From Microvirga sp. 3-52 (lineage in GTDB: Bacteria; Pseudomonadota; Alphaproteobacteria; Rhizobiales; Beijerinckiaceae), in the NCBI RefSeq assembly GCF_018383585.1, contig NZ_JAHAMK010000002.1:171395-235394 (forward strand): a DNA stretch of 64,000 bases, written 5' to 3'. A program made the position numbers and the translations under genes. Under the pieces are notes generated by a model. That model was not told the origin of the DNA, ran no database searches, and worked only from the letters and a program-made list of their open reading frames with translations. The stretch's first letter is position 1; each line of letters begins with the position of its first letter. Shown piece by piece: positions 17,708 to 27,517 of this stretch.

Positions 17708-19684
17708 TTACTCCTCCGTCTTGAGCACGATCAGGCGTGCGCCCTCCGCCACTTGCGCCCCCGGCTCGGCGGCGATCTCGGCCACCTCCGCATCGGAGGG
17801 CGCCACCAGCACATGCTCCATCTTCATCGCTTCCACAATCGCGAGCCGCTGACCCTTCTCGACCCGGTCGCCGGGCTGTACGAAGACCGCGATGAGCTTG
17901 CCGTGCATCGGCGCCTTGACCGTCCCGCCCTCGTCCATGTGCTCGAGATCGACATCGAACGGATCGTAGGTCTGCACGAATGTCTGGCGTCCATTGCGGA
18001 TGATGTAGACGCCGTGCGGTGCTTCCACCTCGCGGTCGGTTTCCTCATTGGCCCACGGATCGCTGTTGCCGAAGGCAACGGTGCTCGCGCCAGGATGCTC
18101 GCGGCTGAATACCTCGCGGGCCTCGACACGTTCGCCGTCAACGCGCAGCGGAACGCCGACGCTGCGTAACCCAAGAAGCTGAAAACCGTCCGGCATCGAC
18201 CAGGGCGACGACGGCTCATCGCTTTTTTGCAGCTCGGCCATACGCAGCCGCTCGATCTCCCGTGAGATGAGCGCGGACGCGCCGAAGGACACGGCGACCT
18301 CGTCGATCGGCTGAGGTCCGACCCCGAGATCCGCAGTGTTGCGGTCGATGAAGCCGGTATCGAACGCCCCTGCCCTGAAGCCTTCGGCCTCACACAGCTT
18401 CTTCAGGAAGGCCGCGTTGGACTTCGGGCCTGCAACGATCGTTTGCCCAAGCGCTTCGGCCAGCTTGTCCAGGGCCTCCTCGCGGGTCGCGCCGTGGGCG
18501 ATGACCTTCGCGATCATGGGATCGTAATAGGGCGTGACCTCGGCACCCGCTTCGACGCCCGTATCGATGCGGATACCCTCGCTTTCCGGAAATTCGAGAG
18601 CCCAGAGCTTGCCCGTCGAAGGCAGGAATTCCTTTTCCGGATCCTCCGCATAGAGGCGTGCCTCGACCGCGTGGCCGTCGATGGCGAGATCCTCCTGCGC
18701 GAATGGCAACGCCTCGCCCGAGGCGACACGGAACTGCAACTCCACGAGATCGAGCCCCGTGATCGCTTCGGTCACCGGATGCTCCACCTGGAGGCGGGTG
18801 TTCATCTCCATGAAGTAGAACCGGTCGGGACGGAGCCCCTCGCGACCGTCTGCAATGAACTCGACGGTGCCGGCTCCGACATACCCGACCGCACGGGCCG
18901 CCTCGACGGCTGCCTGCCCCATCACCTGGCGCATCTCCGGGGGCATCCCGGGAGCCGGGGCCTCCTCGATCACCTTCTGATGGCGGCGCTGGAGCGAGCA
19001 GTCGCGCTCGAAGAGATGCACCACGTTGCCGTGGCCATCGGCGAAGACCTGGATCTCGATATGGCGTGGCGAAAGGATGTATTTCTCCACCAGCACCCGC
19101 GGATCGCCGAATGAACTCTGAGCCTCACGCTGGGCGCTCTCCAGCGCCGCGTCGAAATCGGCCGCCTTCTCGACCCGTCGCATGCCTTTGCCGCCGCCGC
19201 CGGCAACCGCCTTGATGAGGACCGGATAGCCGATCTCATAGGCCTTCTGACGCAGGAAGTCAGGATCCTGCTTCGAGCCGTGATAGCCGGGCACGACCGG
19301 CACGCCCGCCTGCTGTACCAGCGACTTGGCCGCATCCTTCAGGCCCATGGCCTTGATGGCGGAGGCCGGAGGCCCGACGAAGACGATACCGTTTGCTGCA
19401 CAGGCCTCGGCGAATTCGGCCCGCTCGGAGAGGAAGCCGTAACCGGGATGGATGGAGGCCGCGTTGGTCCGCCTGGCGACCTCGATGATCCTGTCGATCC
19501 GGAGATAGCTCTCTCGCGCAGGAGGAGGACCGATGAGGTGGGCCTCGTCCGCCATCTGCACGAAGAGCGCTTCCGCATCGGCCTCCGAATAGACCGCGAT
19601 GGTACGCATTCCCAGGCGCTGGGCGGTTCGGATGATACGGCACGCGATCTCGCCGCGATTGGCAATCAGAACACTCTCGAGCAT
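17708..19684 (-). CDS. Biotin-dependent acyl-CoA carboxylase alpha subunit (methylcrotonyl/propionyl/acetyl-CoA type)
   Basis: 658 residues from ATG 19684 (AGGGA upstream). Order: biotin carboxylase N-terminal domain (L-I-A-N-R-G-E-I-A-C-R-I), ATP-grasp with the glycine loop G-G-G-G-K-G-M and M-N-T-R-L-Q-V-E-H-P-V-T-E, biotin carboxylase C-terminal domain, a linker (BT-like), and a C-terminal biotinyl domain with E-A-M-K-M-E-H carrying the biotinylated lysine. It carboxylates biotin with bicarbonate and ATP. Size and architecture fit 3-methylcrotonyl-CoA carboxylase alpha best, but no beta subunit is nearby, so the acyl-CoA is undecided. Confidence 0.9.
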   Translation of the reverse strand: MLESVLIANRGEIACRIIRTAQRLGMRTIAVYSEADAEALFVQMADEAHLIGPPPARESYLRIDRIIEVARRTNAASIHPGYGFLSERAEFAEACAANGIVFVGPPASAIKAMGLKDAAKSLVQQAGVPVVPGYHGSKQDPDFLRQKAYEIGYPVLIKAVAGGGGKGMRRVEKAADFDAALESAQREAQSSFGDPRVLVEKYILSPRHIEIQVFADGHGNVVHLFERDCSLQRRHQKVIEEAPAPGMPPEMRQVMGQAAVEAARAVGYVGAGTVEFIADGREGLRPDRFYFMEMNTRLQVEHPVTEAITGLDLVELQFRVASGEALPFAQEDLAIDGHAVEARLYAEDPEKEFLPSTGKLWALEFPESEGIRIDTGVEAGAEVTPYYDPMIAKVIAHGATREEALDKLAEALGQTIVAGPKSNAAFLKKLCEAEGFRAGAFDTGFIDRNTADLGVGPQPIDEVAVSFGASALISREIERLRMAELQKSDEPSSPWSMPDGFQLLGLRSVGVPLRVDGERVEAREVFSREHPGASTVAFGNSDPWANEETDREVEAPHGVYIIRNGRQTFVQTYDPFDVDLEHMDEGGTVKAPMHGKLIAVFVQPGDRVEKGQRLAIVEAMKMEHVLVAPSDAEVAEIAAEPGAQVAEGARLIVLKTEE

Positions 19685-19877
19685 TTCCATCCCTGTTCCG
19701 GCGATCCTGTCTGGTTTTGGTAAACCTAGAGCAAACCTCAAGCGCCTTGTCACGTCTTAACAGCCGGCTTGCGCACCCATCCAGCAATCTCATGCCCCTC
19801 CGAGGCGAGGTGATTTTCAAACGCAACCTTGTGCAACTCTCCTCTTGCCGAGACGTTTGATCCAGGCTAGCTTCTTA

Positions 19878-19894
19878 TTGCAAATAGTTTGCAA
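19878..19894. promoter_or_regulatory. Palindromic metal-regulator box upstream of mntH (Mur/MntR-like)
   Basis: TTGCAAA-TAG-TTTGCAA, perfect 7-bp arms, ending 15 bp before the mntH start codon. It resembles TGCAAAT-type operators bound by Mur, the manganese-responsive Fur homologue of rhizobia. The position overlaps the expected ribosome-site leader, which fits a repressor. Confidence 0.6.
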
Positions 19895-19909
19895 CTGCAG
19901 AAAGAATCC

Positions 19910-21256
19910 ATGGACCAGTCCGCCCCCATTTCCCTTGTGCAAAAGGCCGCCTGGCGGAATTCGCGAGACCTGCCCTCCCTGCCGGAGGTCAATCGCTCGA
20001 TTGCGGTGCGCCCCGGATCCGTGTGGCGGCGGGCTGCAGCCTTTATGGGCCCCGGCTATCTGGTGGCCGTGGGCTACATGGACCCGGGCAACTGGGCGAC
20101 CTCCATCGCCGGCGGCTCGAAGTACGGCTACGCCCTCCTCTCTGTCGCGCTGATCTCCAACATCATGGCGATCGTCCTGCAGTCTCTTTGCGCCCGCCTG
20201 GCAGTTGCCACCGGTCGCGACCTCGCCCAGGCCTGCCGGGACGCCTATCCGAAACCGGTCGCCTGGGGGCTATGGCTCCTCGCGGAGCTTGCCATCTGTG
20301 CCACAGACCTCGCGGAGGTGATCGGCACGGCCATCGGCCTCAACCTTCTCTTCGGCATCCCGCTCGAGATCGGCGTGATCATCACGGCGCTCGACGTGTT
20401 CCTGATCCTGTATCTTCAGAATCTAGGCTTCCGCTGGGTCGAGGCCTTCATCATCACTCTGCTCGGCGTGATCGCGGTTTGCTTCGGCATCCAGATCGCC
20501 ATGGCCGATCCGAATTGGGCCGGCGTGATTGCGGGCTTTGCCCCGACGACCGAGATCGTCACCAATCCCGACATGCTCTATCTCGCTCTGGGCATCCTGG
20601 GCGCGACGGTCATGCCGCATAACCTCTATCTGCATTCGGGCATCGTGCAGACCCGTGCCTATGGCGAAACCCTGAACGAGCGGCGCGAGGCCCTGCGCTT
20701 CGCAACTCTCGACTCGACCATCGCCCTGATGTTCGCGCTGACGATCAATGCGTCCCTTCTCATCCTTGCGGCCGCTGCCTTCCACCACACGGGCCGGTCG
20801 GAGATCGCAGAGCTCGGCGAAGCCCATACCCTTCTCCAGCCGATCCTCGGCAGCGCCATTGCGCCGATGCTCTTCGGCCTGTCACTCCTATGCTGCGGCC
20901 TGAACTCGACGGTGACCGCGACCATGGCAGGCCAGATCGTCATGGAGGGCTTCATCAACTTCAGGATGGCACCCTGGTTGCGCCGCCTTGTCACGCGCGG
21001 CATCGCGATCATTCCGGCAGCAGGCGTAACCATTGCCTATGGCGAGGGTGGCACGGCAAAACTCCTGATCCTGAGCCAAGTGATCCTGAGCCTTCAGCTT
21101 CCCTTCGCGGTCATTCCGCTCGTGACCATGACCGCCTCGAAGAACAAGATGGGTGCCCTCGTCACGCCCCGCTGGCTGACGGCTTTCGCAGGCATCATCG
21201 CCGCGGTAATCGTGGCGCTGAACGTGAAGCTTCTGGTGGACTTCGTGATCGGGTGA
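19910..21256 (+). CDS. mntH: NRAMP-family Mn(2+)/H(+) symporter
   Basis: 448 residues from ATG 19910; an earlier in-frame start at 19889 would lie inside the operator. About 11 transmembrane helices. The two NRAMP metal-site motifs are intact: Y-M-D-P-G-N-W-A-T in helix 1 and [10 protein letters not shown] in helix 6. It imports manganese (possibly iron) across the inner membrane with protons. The palindrome at 19878 suggests repression when manganese is sufficient. Monocistronic, divergent from the carboxylase gene. Confidence 0.93.
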   Translation: MDQSAPISLVQKAAWRNSRDLPSLPEVNRSIAVRPGSVWRRAAAFMGPGYLVAVGYMDPGNWATSIAGGSKYGYALLSVALISNIMAIVLQSLCARLAVATGRDLAQACRDAYPKPVAWGLWLLAELAICATDLAEVIGTAIGLNLLFGIPLEIGVIITALDVFLILYLQNLGFRWVEAFIITLLGVIAVCFGIQIAMADPNWAGVIAGFAPTTEIVTNPDMLYLALGILGATVMPHNLYLHSGIVQTRAYGETLNERREALRFATLDSTIALMFALTINASLLILAAAAFHHTGRSEIAELGEAHTLLQPILGSAIAPMLFGLSLLCCGLNSTVTATMAGQIVMEGFINFRMAPWLRRLVTRGIAIIPAAGVTIAYGEGGTAKLLILSQVILSLQLPFAVIPLVTMTASKNKMGALVTPRWLTAFAGIIAAVIVALNVKLLVDFVIG

Positions 21257-21269
21257 GCGGCCCGAACCT

Positions 21270-21373
21270 CACACTCGCGTCATGGCCGGGCCTGCCCCGG
21301 CCATCTTGATCGGAAGAGCGCCACGCTTTTCAAATCAGGATCACCGGCACAAGGCCGGTTGATGACGCGTGTA
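21270..21373. repeat. Paired-hairpin intergenic repeat, copy A
   Basis: Two hairpins: ATGGCCGGG...CCCGGCCAT and GATCACCGGCACAAGGCCGGTTGATGACG. The same two modules, in opposite order, occur at 61352-61446 and 62165-62262. Located between convergent mntH and valS, where it could act as a bidirectional transcription or mRNA-stability element. Confidence 0.75.
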
Positions 21374-21387
21374 TCAAAGGGACTGCC

Positions 21388-24096
21388 TCACGCATCCCTG
21401 AGACGCCCGAGCGCCTCTTCCATTTTCGCCTTGCGGGTCAGCGCCTCTTCGCGACGCTCGCGCTGCTCCTCGACGACTTCCTCGGGTGCGCGCTTGATGA
21501 AATCCGCATTTCCAAGCTTCGCGTCGATCTTGCCGACCTCCACGTCGAGCTTCTGGATCTCCTTGGCGAGGCGGGCTCGCTCGGCGTCGAGATCGATCAC
21601 GCCCTCCAGTGGCAAGGCCGCAACCTCACCACGGATGAGGAGCTGAATCGAACTCTTCGGAGCTCCGGCGGCGTAGGAGATGTCCGAGAGACGTGCGAGG
21701 CGCTTCACGATATCGCCCCAGCGTCCGGCGCGACCCTGAACGTCGGCAGAGGAGGCGACGAGCACCAGTGGGATCTGCGCGCCGGCCGGCACGTTCGTTT
21801 CGGAGCGAGCGGAACGGATCTCGTTCACGAGATCAACTACCCAGCCGATTTCGGCCTCGGCCTGCTCATCGATGAGATGATCGAGGTTTGACCAGGCGGT
21901 CAGAGCCAGGATCGTCTCGCGCTTCGGCCCCTCCTGACCCTTGATGGCCCAAAGTTCTTCCGTCAGGAACGGCATGAAGGGATGCAGGAGCTTGCAGATC
22001 TCGTCGAAGATGAAGGCGATCGTCGCGCGGGTCTCGTCCTTCGCAGGCGAGTCCGCTCCCTGCAGCACGGGCTTGGCCAGTTCGAGAGTCCAGTCGCAGA
22101 ACACGTTCCACACGAAACGATAGGCCGAAAGCGCCGCTTCGTTGAACTTGTAGTTCTGGATGCCCGCGGACACCTCGCGGATCGCCTTGGCGCATTCGCT
22201 GAGCGCCCACTTGTTGAGCGTCTCCTGCACCGATGCCGGATCGAAGCTGGCATCGCGCTTGCACTCGTTCATCTCGGCAAAGCGCGCGGCGTTCCAAATC
22301 TTGGTCGCGAAGTTGCGGTAGCTTTCCACGCGCTGAACGGAGAGCTTGATGTCACGCCCCTGCGCCGCCATGGCGGCAAGCGTCATGCGCAACGCATCGG
22401 CGCCGTACTGGTCCACCACATTGAGCGGATCGATGACGTTGCCTTTCGACTTCGACATCTTTGCGCCCTTCTCGTCACGGACGAGGGCATGGATATAGAC
22501 CGTATCGAAGGGCACCTCTTCCATGAAGTGCAGGCCCATCATCATCATGCGGGCGACCCAGAAGAAGATGATGTCGAAGCCGGTGACGAGAGTGTTGGTC
22601 GGATAATACCGTTTCAGTTCCGGAGCGTCGTCCGGCCAACCGAGAGTCGAGAACGGCCACAGCGCTGAAGAGAACCAGGTGTCGAGCACGTCGTCGTCGC
22701 GCTTGAGCGGTACCTCTCGCCCATTCTTCGCGCGTGCTTCTGCCTTGGCGTCCTCCTCGCTCATGGCGACGTAAACATTGCCCTGATCGTCATACCAGGC
22801 CGGGATCTGGTGGCCCCACCAGAGCTGGCGGGAGACGCACCAGGGCTCGATGTTCTCGAGCCACTGGAAGTAGGTCTTCTCCCAGTTCTCGGGCACGAAC
22901 TTGGTCTCGCCCTTGCGCACGGCCCCGAGGGCACGCTCCGCGAGCGGCTTCACGTTCACGTACCATTGATCCGTGAGATAGGGCTCGATCACCACGTTCG
23001 AGCGATCACCGTGCGGCACGGTGTGAGCGTGCGGCTCGATCTGGACGAGGATCTCGCGCTCCTCCAGCATCAGGACGATGCGCTGGCGCGCCTCGAAACG
23101 GCCGACGCCGTCGAGGGCCAGGACTGCCTTGAGATCGTCAGTCTGCTCAAGGCCCTCCAGGAACGCTTCGTTGCCGGCAAGAGCAAGTTGAGCCTCGGTG
23201 CCGAAGATGTTGATGAGCGGCAGCTTGTGGCGCTTGCCGACTTCGAAATCGTTGAAGTCGTGCGCGGGCGTGATCTTGACCGCGCCCGTGCCCTTCTCGG
23301 GGTCGGAATACTCGTCTGCCACGATAGGAATGCGCCGGCCGACCAGCGGCAGGATGGCAAACTTGCCGACCAGATCCTTGTAGCGCTCATCGTCCGGATG
23401 GACGGCCACGGCCACGTCGCCGAGCATCGTCTCGGGACGCGTGGTTGCCACCGTGATGGAGCGGTCGGGCATGCCCTCGACGGCATAGCGGATGTGCCAG
23501 AGATTGCCCTTCACCTCGATCTGCTGGACCTCGAGATCCGAGATTGCGGTCTGGAACTTAGGGTCCCAGTTCACGAGGCGCTTGTCCTTGTAGATCAATC
23601 CCTGCTTGTAGAGGTCGACGAAGACCTTCAGGACGGCGCGGGACAGGCCCTCGTCCATGGTGAAGCGCTCTCGCGACCAGTCGCAGGAGGCGCCAAGGCG
23701 CTTGAGCTGCCGCACGATGGTGCCGCCGGACTCCTCCTTCCACTCCCAGACGCGGTTGATGAACTCCTCACGGCCAAGGTCGCGGCGCTGGATCTGGCGC
23801 TCTGCGAGCTGGCGCTCGACGACCATCTGCGTGGCAATGCCCGCATGGTCCATGCCCGGCTGCCAGAGCACGTCCTTGCCCCGCATGCGCTCGAAGCGGC
23901 ACAGAATGTCCTGGATCGTGTTGTTGAGAGCATGCCCCATATGGAGCGAGCCGGTCACGTTCGGCGGGGGAATGACGATCGTATAGGGTACCGCGTCCCT
24001 GCGATCCGCGCGACCGGCCTTGAAGGCCTCAGCCTCTTCCCAGCGGGCGGAAATGCGTGCTTCGACAGCGGAAGGATCGAACGTCTTGTCCATCAT
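21388..24096 (-). CDS. valS: Valyl-tRNA synthetase
   Basis: 902 residues from the M-M-D-K-T-F-D start at 24096; the frame extends 13 codons upstream. Class I motifs: P-P-P-N-V-T-G-S-L-H-M-G-H (HIGH) and A-K-M-S-K-S-K-G-N-V (KMSKS). The CP1 editing domain lies between them and the anticodon-binding domain follows. The C-terminal ~70 residues form the ValRS coiled coil (A-R-L-A-K-E-I-Q-K-L-D-V-E). Essential for charging tRNA-Val. Downstream in the popZ/tolC direction, 149 bp from popZ. Confidence 0.97.
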   Translation of the reverse strand: MMDKTFDPSAVEARISARWEEAEAFKAGRADRRDAVPYTIVIPPPNVTGSLHMGHALNNTIQDILCRFERMRGKDVLWQPGMDHAGIATQMVVERQLAERQIQRRDLGREEFINRVWEWKEESGGTIVRQLKRLGASCDWSRERFTMDEGLSRAVLKVFVDLYKQGLIYKDKRLVNWDPKFQTAISDLEVQQIEVKGNLWHIRYAVEGMPDRSITVATTRPETMLGDVAVAVHPDDERYKDLVGKFAILPLVGRRIPIVADEYSDPEKGTGAVKITPAHDFNDFEVGKRHKLPLINIFGTEAQLALAGNEAFLEGLEQTDDLKAVLALDGVGRFEARQRIVLMLEEREILVQIEPHAHTVPHGDRSNVVIEPYLTDQWYVNVKPLAERALGAVRKGETKFVPENWEKTYFQWLENIEPWCVSRQLWWGHQIPAWYDDQGNVYVAMSEEDAKAEARAKNGREVPLKRDDDVLDTWFSSALWPFSTLGWPDDAPELKRYYPTNTLVTGFDIIFFWVARMMMMGLHFMEEVPFDTVYIHALVRDEKGAKMSKSKGNVIDPLNVVDQYGADALRMTLAAMAAQGRDIKLSVQRVESYRNFATKIWNAARFAEMNECKRDASFDPASVQETLNKWALSECAKAIREVSAGIQNYKFNEAALSAYRFVWNVFCDWTLELAKPVLQGADSPAKDETRATIAFIFDEICKLLHPFMPFLTEELWAIKGQEGPKRETILALTAWSNLDHLIDEQAEAEIGWVVDLVNEIRSARSETNVPAGAQIPLVLVASSADVQGRAGRWGDIVKRLARLSDISYAAGAPKSSIQLLIRGEVAALPLEGVIDLDAERARLAKEIQKLDVEVGKIDAKLGNADFIKRAPEEVVEEQRERREEALTRKAKMEEALGRLRDA

Positions 24097-24245
24097 GATG
24101 AATACCGGTCTTTTGGCGCGAAAACGCGCAAGCAAGACGGCTACAAACCGGACGGATCGGTCGAAGTCAACAGAGGGGCGACAATCTGAGCGCAGCGCGC
24201 TTCAAAAGTGGCCAAGCCTTCCGCAGGATTGGCCCGACCGACGGC

Positions 24246-24824
24246 TCAGCCCCGGCTGCGAGTCACGCGCTCGATTTCATCCCGCACTAGCCGCTCGACT
24301 AGGGAAGGAAGATTATCATCGAGCCATGCCTTCAGCATGGGACGCAGCATCTCCTTCATGAGATCCTCGACGGTCTGAGGCTGGCTCGGCTTCAAGGAAG
24401 CGCTGAGAAGGTCGAAGGCGCCCGAAACCGAAGCCCCGGTTTCGCGAGAGATAAGGGCATCGGCCACTTCAGGCTCGACCGCCGGGGTTATGGCCAGCGC
24501 TTCGCGGACGGCAGCCGGTACCATCCTCGGTGCAGCCTGCTCGTCGGGAACGTGGCGATCCTCCAAGATGTCGTCTTCGGAATGCGCATCAGCGCCCAGT
24601 GCCTCACCCCGGCTCCAAGGACCGAGCACCGACTCATTCGGGCTTGAGGCGATCAGCGGAGACACGTGAAGCTCGGCAATGTCGAGGACGTTGCTGAGAG
24701 GAGAGGTGCCCGGCTCATCACGCTCGGAGGGTCGCAGCGTCTCATCATCAGAGATGATACGCCTGATGGAAGCCAAAATTTCTTCCATCGATGGCTCATT
24801 AACCTTCAGGCTCGCAGAACCCAT
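24246..24824 (-). CDS. popZ: PopZ-like polar organizing protein (DUF2497)
   Basis: 192 residues from M-G-S-A-S-L-K. The layout matches PopZ: a short N-terminal helix with E-P-S-M-E-E-I-L-A-S-I-R-R-I-I-S-D-D, an acidic, proline-containing disordered middle (~40-135), and a C-terminal helical oligomerisation region ending D-N-L-P-S-L-V-E-R-L-V-R-D-E-I-E-R-V. PopZ forms polar condensates that anchor ParB-parS and recruit cell-cycle regulators. DivK is encoded in the same window. Confidence 0.85.
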   Translation of the reverse strand: MGSASLKVNEPSMEEILASIRRIISDDETLRPSERDEPGTSPLSNVLDIAELHVSPLIASSPNESVLGPWSRGEALGADAHSEDDILEDRHVPDEQAAPRMVPAAVREALAITPAVEPEVADALISRETGASVSGAFDLLSASLKPSQPQTVEDLMKEMLRPMLKAWLDDNLPSLVERLVRDEIERVTRSRG

Positions 24825-24908
24825 AGCCGCATCCAAATCAAAATACGCAAGAATCACATTCGAATGAATGTAAATGAAGTATTTTACGTAACCTTAAAGA
24901 AAACAAGC

Positions 24909-24936
24909 GGGGCCAGAACTTTTTGGTTCTGGCCCC
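24909..24936 (-). terminator. Terminator after the TolC-type gene
   Basis: Stem GGGGCCAGAAC / GTTCTGGCCCC with a 6-nt loop, 9 bp beyond the stop codon; the minus-strand tail is GCTTGTTTTC. Confidence 0.75.
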
Positions 24937-24944
24937 AAAACTTA

Positions 24945-26360
24945 TCAACGACCGTCGGGTGTGCTCGTCCCGACCCAAAGATCTTTCACCTGATCATAAT
25001 GGATCTTCGCGCTGTAATGGTTAACCTTGAGGCCAAGCGCCCGTGAGTTGAGGCGGCCCATCGCATTGACGAGGCTGTAGGAAGCCACGACCCGGTCGCG
25101 CTGAGCCGTGATGAGGTTCACGCGGGCATTCAGCAATTCCTGCTGAGCGTTCAACACGTCGAGAGTGGTACGCTGGCCGACGCGGGCTTCTTCACGCACA
25201 CCGCTGAGTGCGGTCTCGGCGGCATCGATCTGCGCCTGAGCGGCGACGATCTGAGCGCGAGCCGCTTCCAACCGTCCCCAGGAGGAACTCACGGCGGCAC
25301 GAACCTGATCGCGAACGGAATCGGCTTCGAGACGGCGCTGCCCGGCCGTTTCCTTGGCCTGACGAGTCGCGGCGTAAGCCTGGCCGCCTTCGTAGATCGG
25401 TACGGTCAGCCGGGCGACCACCGAGGCTGAAAGCGCCGCATCACCTGACTGTTGCCGGTCATAGCGCTGGTCGACGGCGCCGGCCACGCCAAGCTGCGGA
25501 GCAAGGGCGCCCTGCTCGATCTTCACCTGCAGCTCGGCCACATCGACAGCGTGCTGACGGGCCTTGATGGCCGGATGCTCATTGAGGGCGACTTTCAGCG
25601 CCGAATCGACATTGCGTGGGGTCAGGCGGTCCAGAGGACGTCCGGGTGCCAGCTGAGCAGGCTCGACGCCGACAACCTGGCGATAAATTGCAATGCTGTT
25701 GCGCAGAGTTGCCTCGGCGAGGCTGGCCTCGGATCGTGACGCTGCCAGACGGGCCTCCGCCTGGGCGACGTCAGTCCGGGTCACCTCGCCGACGTTGAAC
25801 CGGTCCTGGGTCTGACGCAGCTGCTCGTCGATGACCTCGACGTTATTGCGCTGCAGGTCGAGGATGGCCGTATCCCGCAGGACGTCCATATAGGCCGTCG
25901 CCGCATCGAGCAGGATGCTCTGCTCGGTGCTGTTCAGGGTCTCCCGCGATCCGAGGACGGAGGATTCCGCCGCTCGGACCCGGTTCTGGGTTCGAAACCC
26001 GTCGAAGATCGTCTGATTGAGCTCAAGGCCGACCCCGCGAGGGTTCAGTGCACTTCTGGTAGTCGTGTTCGCCGAGAAACGCGACGCTGGACTCTCCGCC
26101 GAGGTCCAAGTCCTGCCGGCATCGGCCGTTGCATTAATCGTCGGGCGATAGCCGGACTTGGCTTGGGCCACCGTCTCGTCCGTCGCGCGGACATTCGCCC
26201 GCTGGGCATTCAAATCCGGATTGTTGCCATAAGCACGTGCCAGAGCACTTTCCAGGGTCTCGGCCGACACTCCGCCAAGGCCGGCCAGCACGAACACCGA
26301 GGTCATAGCCCCAAAGAGCAAGCGATACGTCTTCCTGGAATGCTTTTTCTTCACGCGCAC
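24945..26360 (-). CDS. TolC family outer-membrane channel protein
   Basis: 471 residues from GTG 26360 (M-R-V-K-K-K-H-S-R-K...). The frame reaches an ATG at 26414, but that adds a cysteine-rich stretch unlike a signal peptide. The signal peptide ends at G-G-V-S-A before E-T-L-E-S-A-L. The two OEP repeats are present (A-Y-G-N-N-P-D-L and L-N-E-H-P-A-I), each giving long helices and beta strands. It forms the exit duct for type I secretion or RND efflux; the partner pump is not here. It lies downstream of the PCMT gene on the same strand, separated by a hairpin. Confidence 0.92.
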   Translation of the reverse strand: MRVKKKHSRKTYRLLFGAMTSVFVLAGLGGVSAETLESALARAYGNNPDLNAQRANVRATDETVAQAKSGYRPTINATADAGRTWTSAESPASRFSANTTTRSALNPRGVGLELNQTIFDGFRTQNRVRAAESSVLGSRETLNSTEQSILLDAATAYMDVLRDTAILDLQRNNVEVIDEQLRQTQDRFNVGEVTRTDVAQAEARLAASRSEASLAEATLRNSIAIYRQVVGVEPAQLAPGRPLDRLTPRNVDSALKVALNEHPAIKARQHAVDVAELQVKIEQGALAPQLGVAGAVDQRYDRQQSGDAALSASVVARLTVPIYEGGQAYAATRQAKETAGQRRLEADSVRDQVRAAVSSSWGRLEAARAQIVAAQAQIDAAETALSGVREEARVGQRTTLDVLNAQQELLNARVNLITAQRDRVVASYSLVNAMGRLNSRALGLKVNHYSAKIHYDQVKDLWVGTSTPDGR

Positions 26361-26489
26361 CTGCCTAGCGACCAATACGGAACAACCGCAACAGCCGCCG
26401 TTTTCAGAAACCACTACGACTCAAAGCGCAACAATACCCAAGGGAACAGAGTCGGCAACAGCGCGTTAGAGCCAACTCGATTTTAGCTT

Positions 26490-26517
26490 GGGAGTGGCGC
26501 AAAAAAGCGACACTCCC
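26490..26517 (-). other. Hairpin between the PCMT and TolC genes
   Basis: GGGAGTG-x-CGC / GCG-x-CACTCCC stem with a T6 loop on the minus strand, 30 bp past the PCMT-like stop. No T-rich tail follows, so it may be a weak terminator or an mRNA-stabilising structure. Confidence 0.45.
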
Positions 26518-26546
26518 GGCCGAGGAAATTAAGGATCTGAAAGGAA

Positions 26547-27209
26547 TTAGAACGAGAAGCCCGGAGCTTGGACAAAGGGTGCCAGGAGCGGTGCCGCAGC
26601 TTCGAACAGGCTGCGTTCGCCGATGGCATCGCCAGAGCGGACATAGAGCATGGCCCGGGCGGCACGTCCCCGCCCCTTGACACACACGAGACGGCCGCCC
26701 TCAGCCAGCTGCTGGAGGAGGCCCTCAGGACGAACCTCGACGGAGCCGTTCAAGAGAATGGCGTCATAGGGGGCGTGGGCGGCATGGCCCTGTTCGAGAG
26801 GCCCCGTCACGACAGTGACATCGCCAGCGCCGGCGGCGTTCAGGCACTGCCTGGCAGCAGCCGCAAGAGCTTCATCCGCTTCGAGAGCCGTCACCTGGGC
26901 ACCGAGCGAATGGAACACCGCCGAGGCGTAGCCCCGGCCGCAGGCGACATCGAGGATCTTGTCCCCTGCATCGATCTCGAGCGCCTGGATCAGGCGGCCG
27001 AGGATCATTGGGGAAAGCATATAGCGGGTCTCGCCGCCATCACTGACGAGGATATCCTGATCGATATAGGCAAGTGCCTCACGGCCTGGAAGCACGAAGA
27101 GCTCCCTCGGGACGCTGTCCATGGCATCCAGGAGAGACATGTCGTTCACATCGAAAGTGCGCAGCTGGCCATCAACCATCATGCGGCGCGCCTGGGTGAA
27201 ATCGACCAT
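26547..27209 (-). CDS. Protein-L-isoaspartate O-methyltransferase family protein
   Basis: 220 residues from ATG 27209; the longer frame would run through tRNA-Cys. PCMT-fold features: A-R-R-M-M-V-D-G-Q-L-R near the N-terminus, P-R-E-L-F-V, Q-D-I, the SAM motif I D-V-A-C-G-R-G-Y-A-S, and L-L-N-G-S near motif III. The usual S-x-P-x-x-V substrate motif is replaced by M-L-S-P-M-I, typical of the alphaproteobacterial branch found beside TolC genes. Repair of isoaspartate is the family role; activity of this branch is less certain. Confidence 0.85.
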   Translation of the reverse strand: MVDFTQARRMMVDGQLRTFDVNDMSLLDAMDSVPRELFVLPGREALAYIDQDILVSDGGETRYMLSPMILGRLIQALEIDAGDKILDVACGRGYASAVFHSLGAQVTALEADEALAAAARQCLNAAGAGDVTVVTGPLEQGHAAHAPYDAILLNGSVEVRPEGLLQQLAEGGRLVCVKGRGRAARAMLYVRSGDAIGERSLFEAAAPLLAPFVQAPGFSF

Positions 27210-27232
27210 GGATAGAGCCTTCAGAAATTTGT

Positions 27233-27306
27233 TGGAGGCCTCGCCCGGAATCGAACCGGGGTGCAAGGATTTGCAGTCCTCTGCGTAACCACTCCGCCAC
27301 GAGGCC
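27233..27306 (-). tRNA. tRNA-Cys (GCA)
   Basis: Acceptor stem GGCCTCG/CGAGGCC, anticodon arm GGACTGCAAATCC giving GCA, T-arm GGTTCGATTCC, and encoded CCA (27233-27235). 74 nt. It lies 23 bp upstream of the PCMT-like start on the same strand. Confidence 0.96.
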
Positions 27307-27517
27307 ATCCGGGGCGTGTCGCGACCGCGACGGCTGCTCCATAGCAACCATCCCCCCAAAGAGCAACAGGCCCTTTTCGGTCCCGTGCGCCAACAATGCA
27401 CTTGCAACCGTCGAAACCCGTGCTATATGCCTCCCACCTCGCCGAAGGAGACGTCCTCAGAGACTTCCGCGGCGCTCATGAAGCCGATATAAGGCTTTTT
27501 TGAAAGGTGTGGCTTAT

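Noticed and set aside
22810..24189. 459-codon plus-strand frame
   Set aside because: Entirely antisense to valS, whose HIGH and KMSKS motifs are certain.
26360..26414. Upstream ATG start for the TolC-type protein
   Set aside because: It adds a cysteine-rich stretch before the basic n-region and would spoil the signal peptide; the GTG at 26360 gives a normal export signal.
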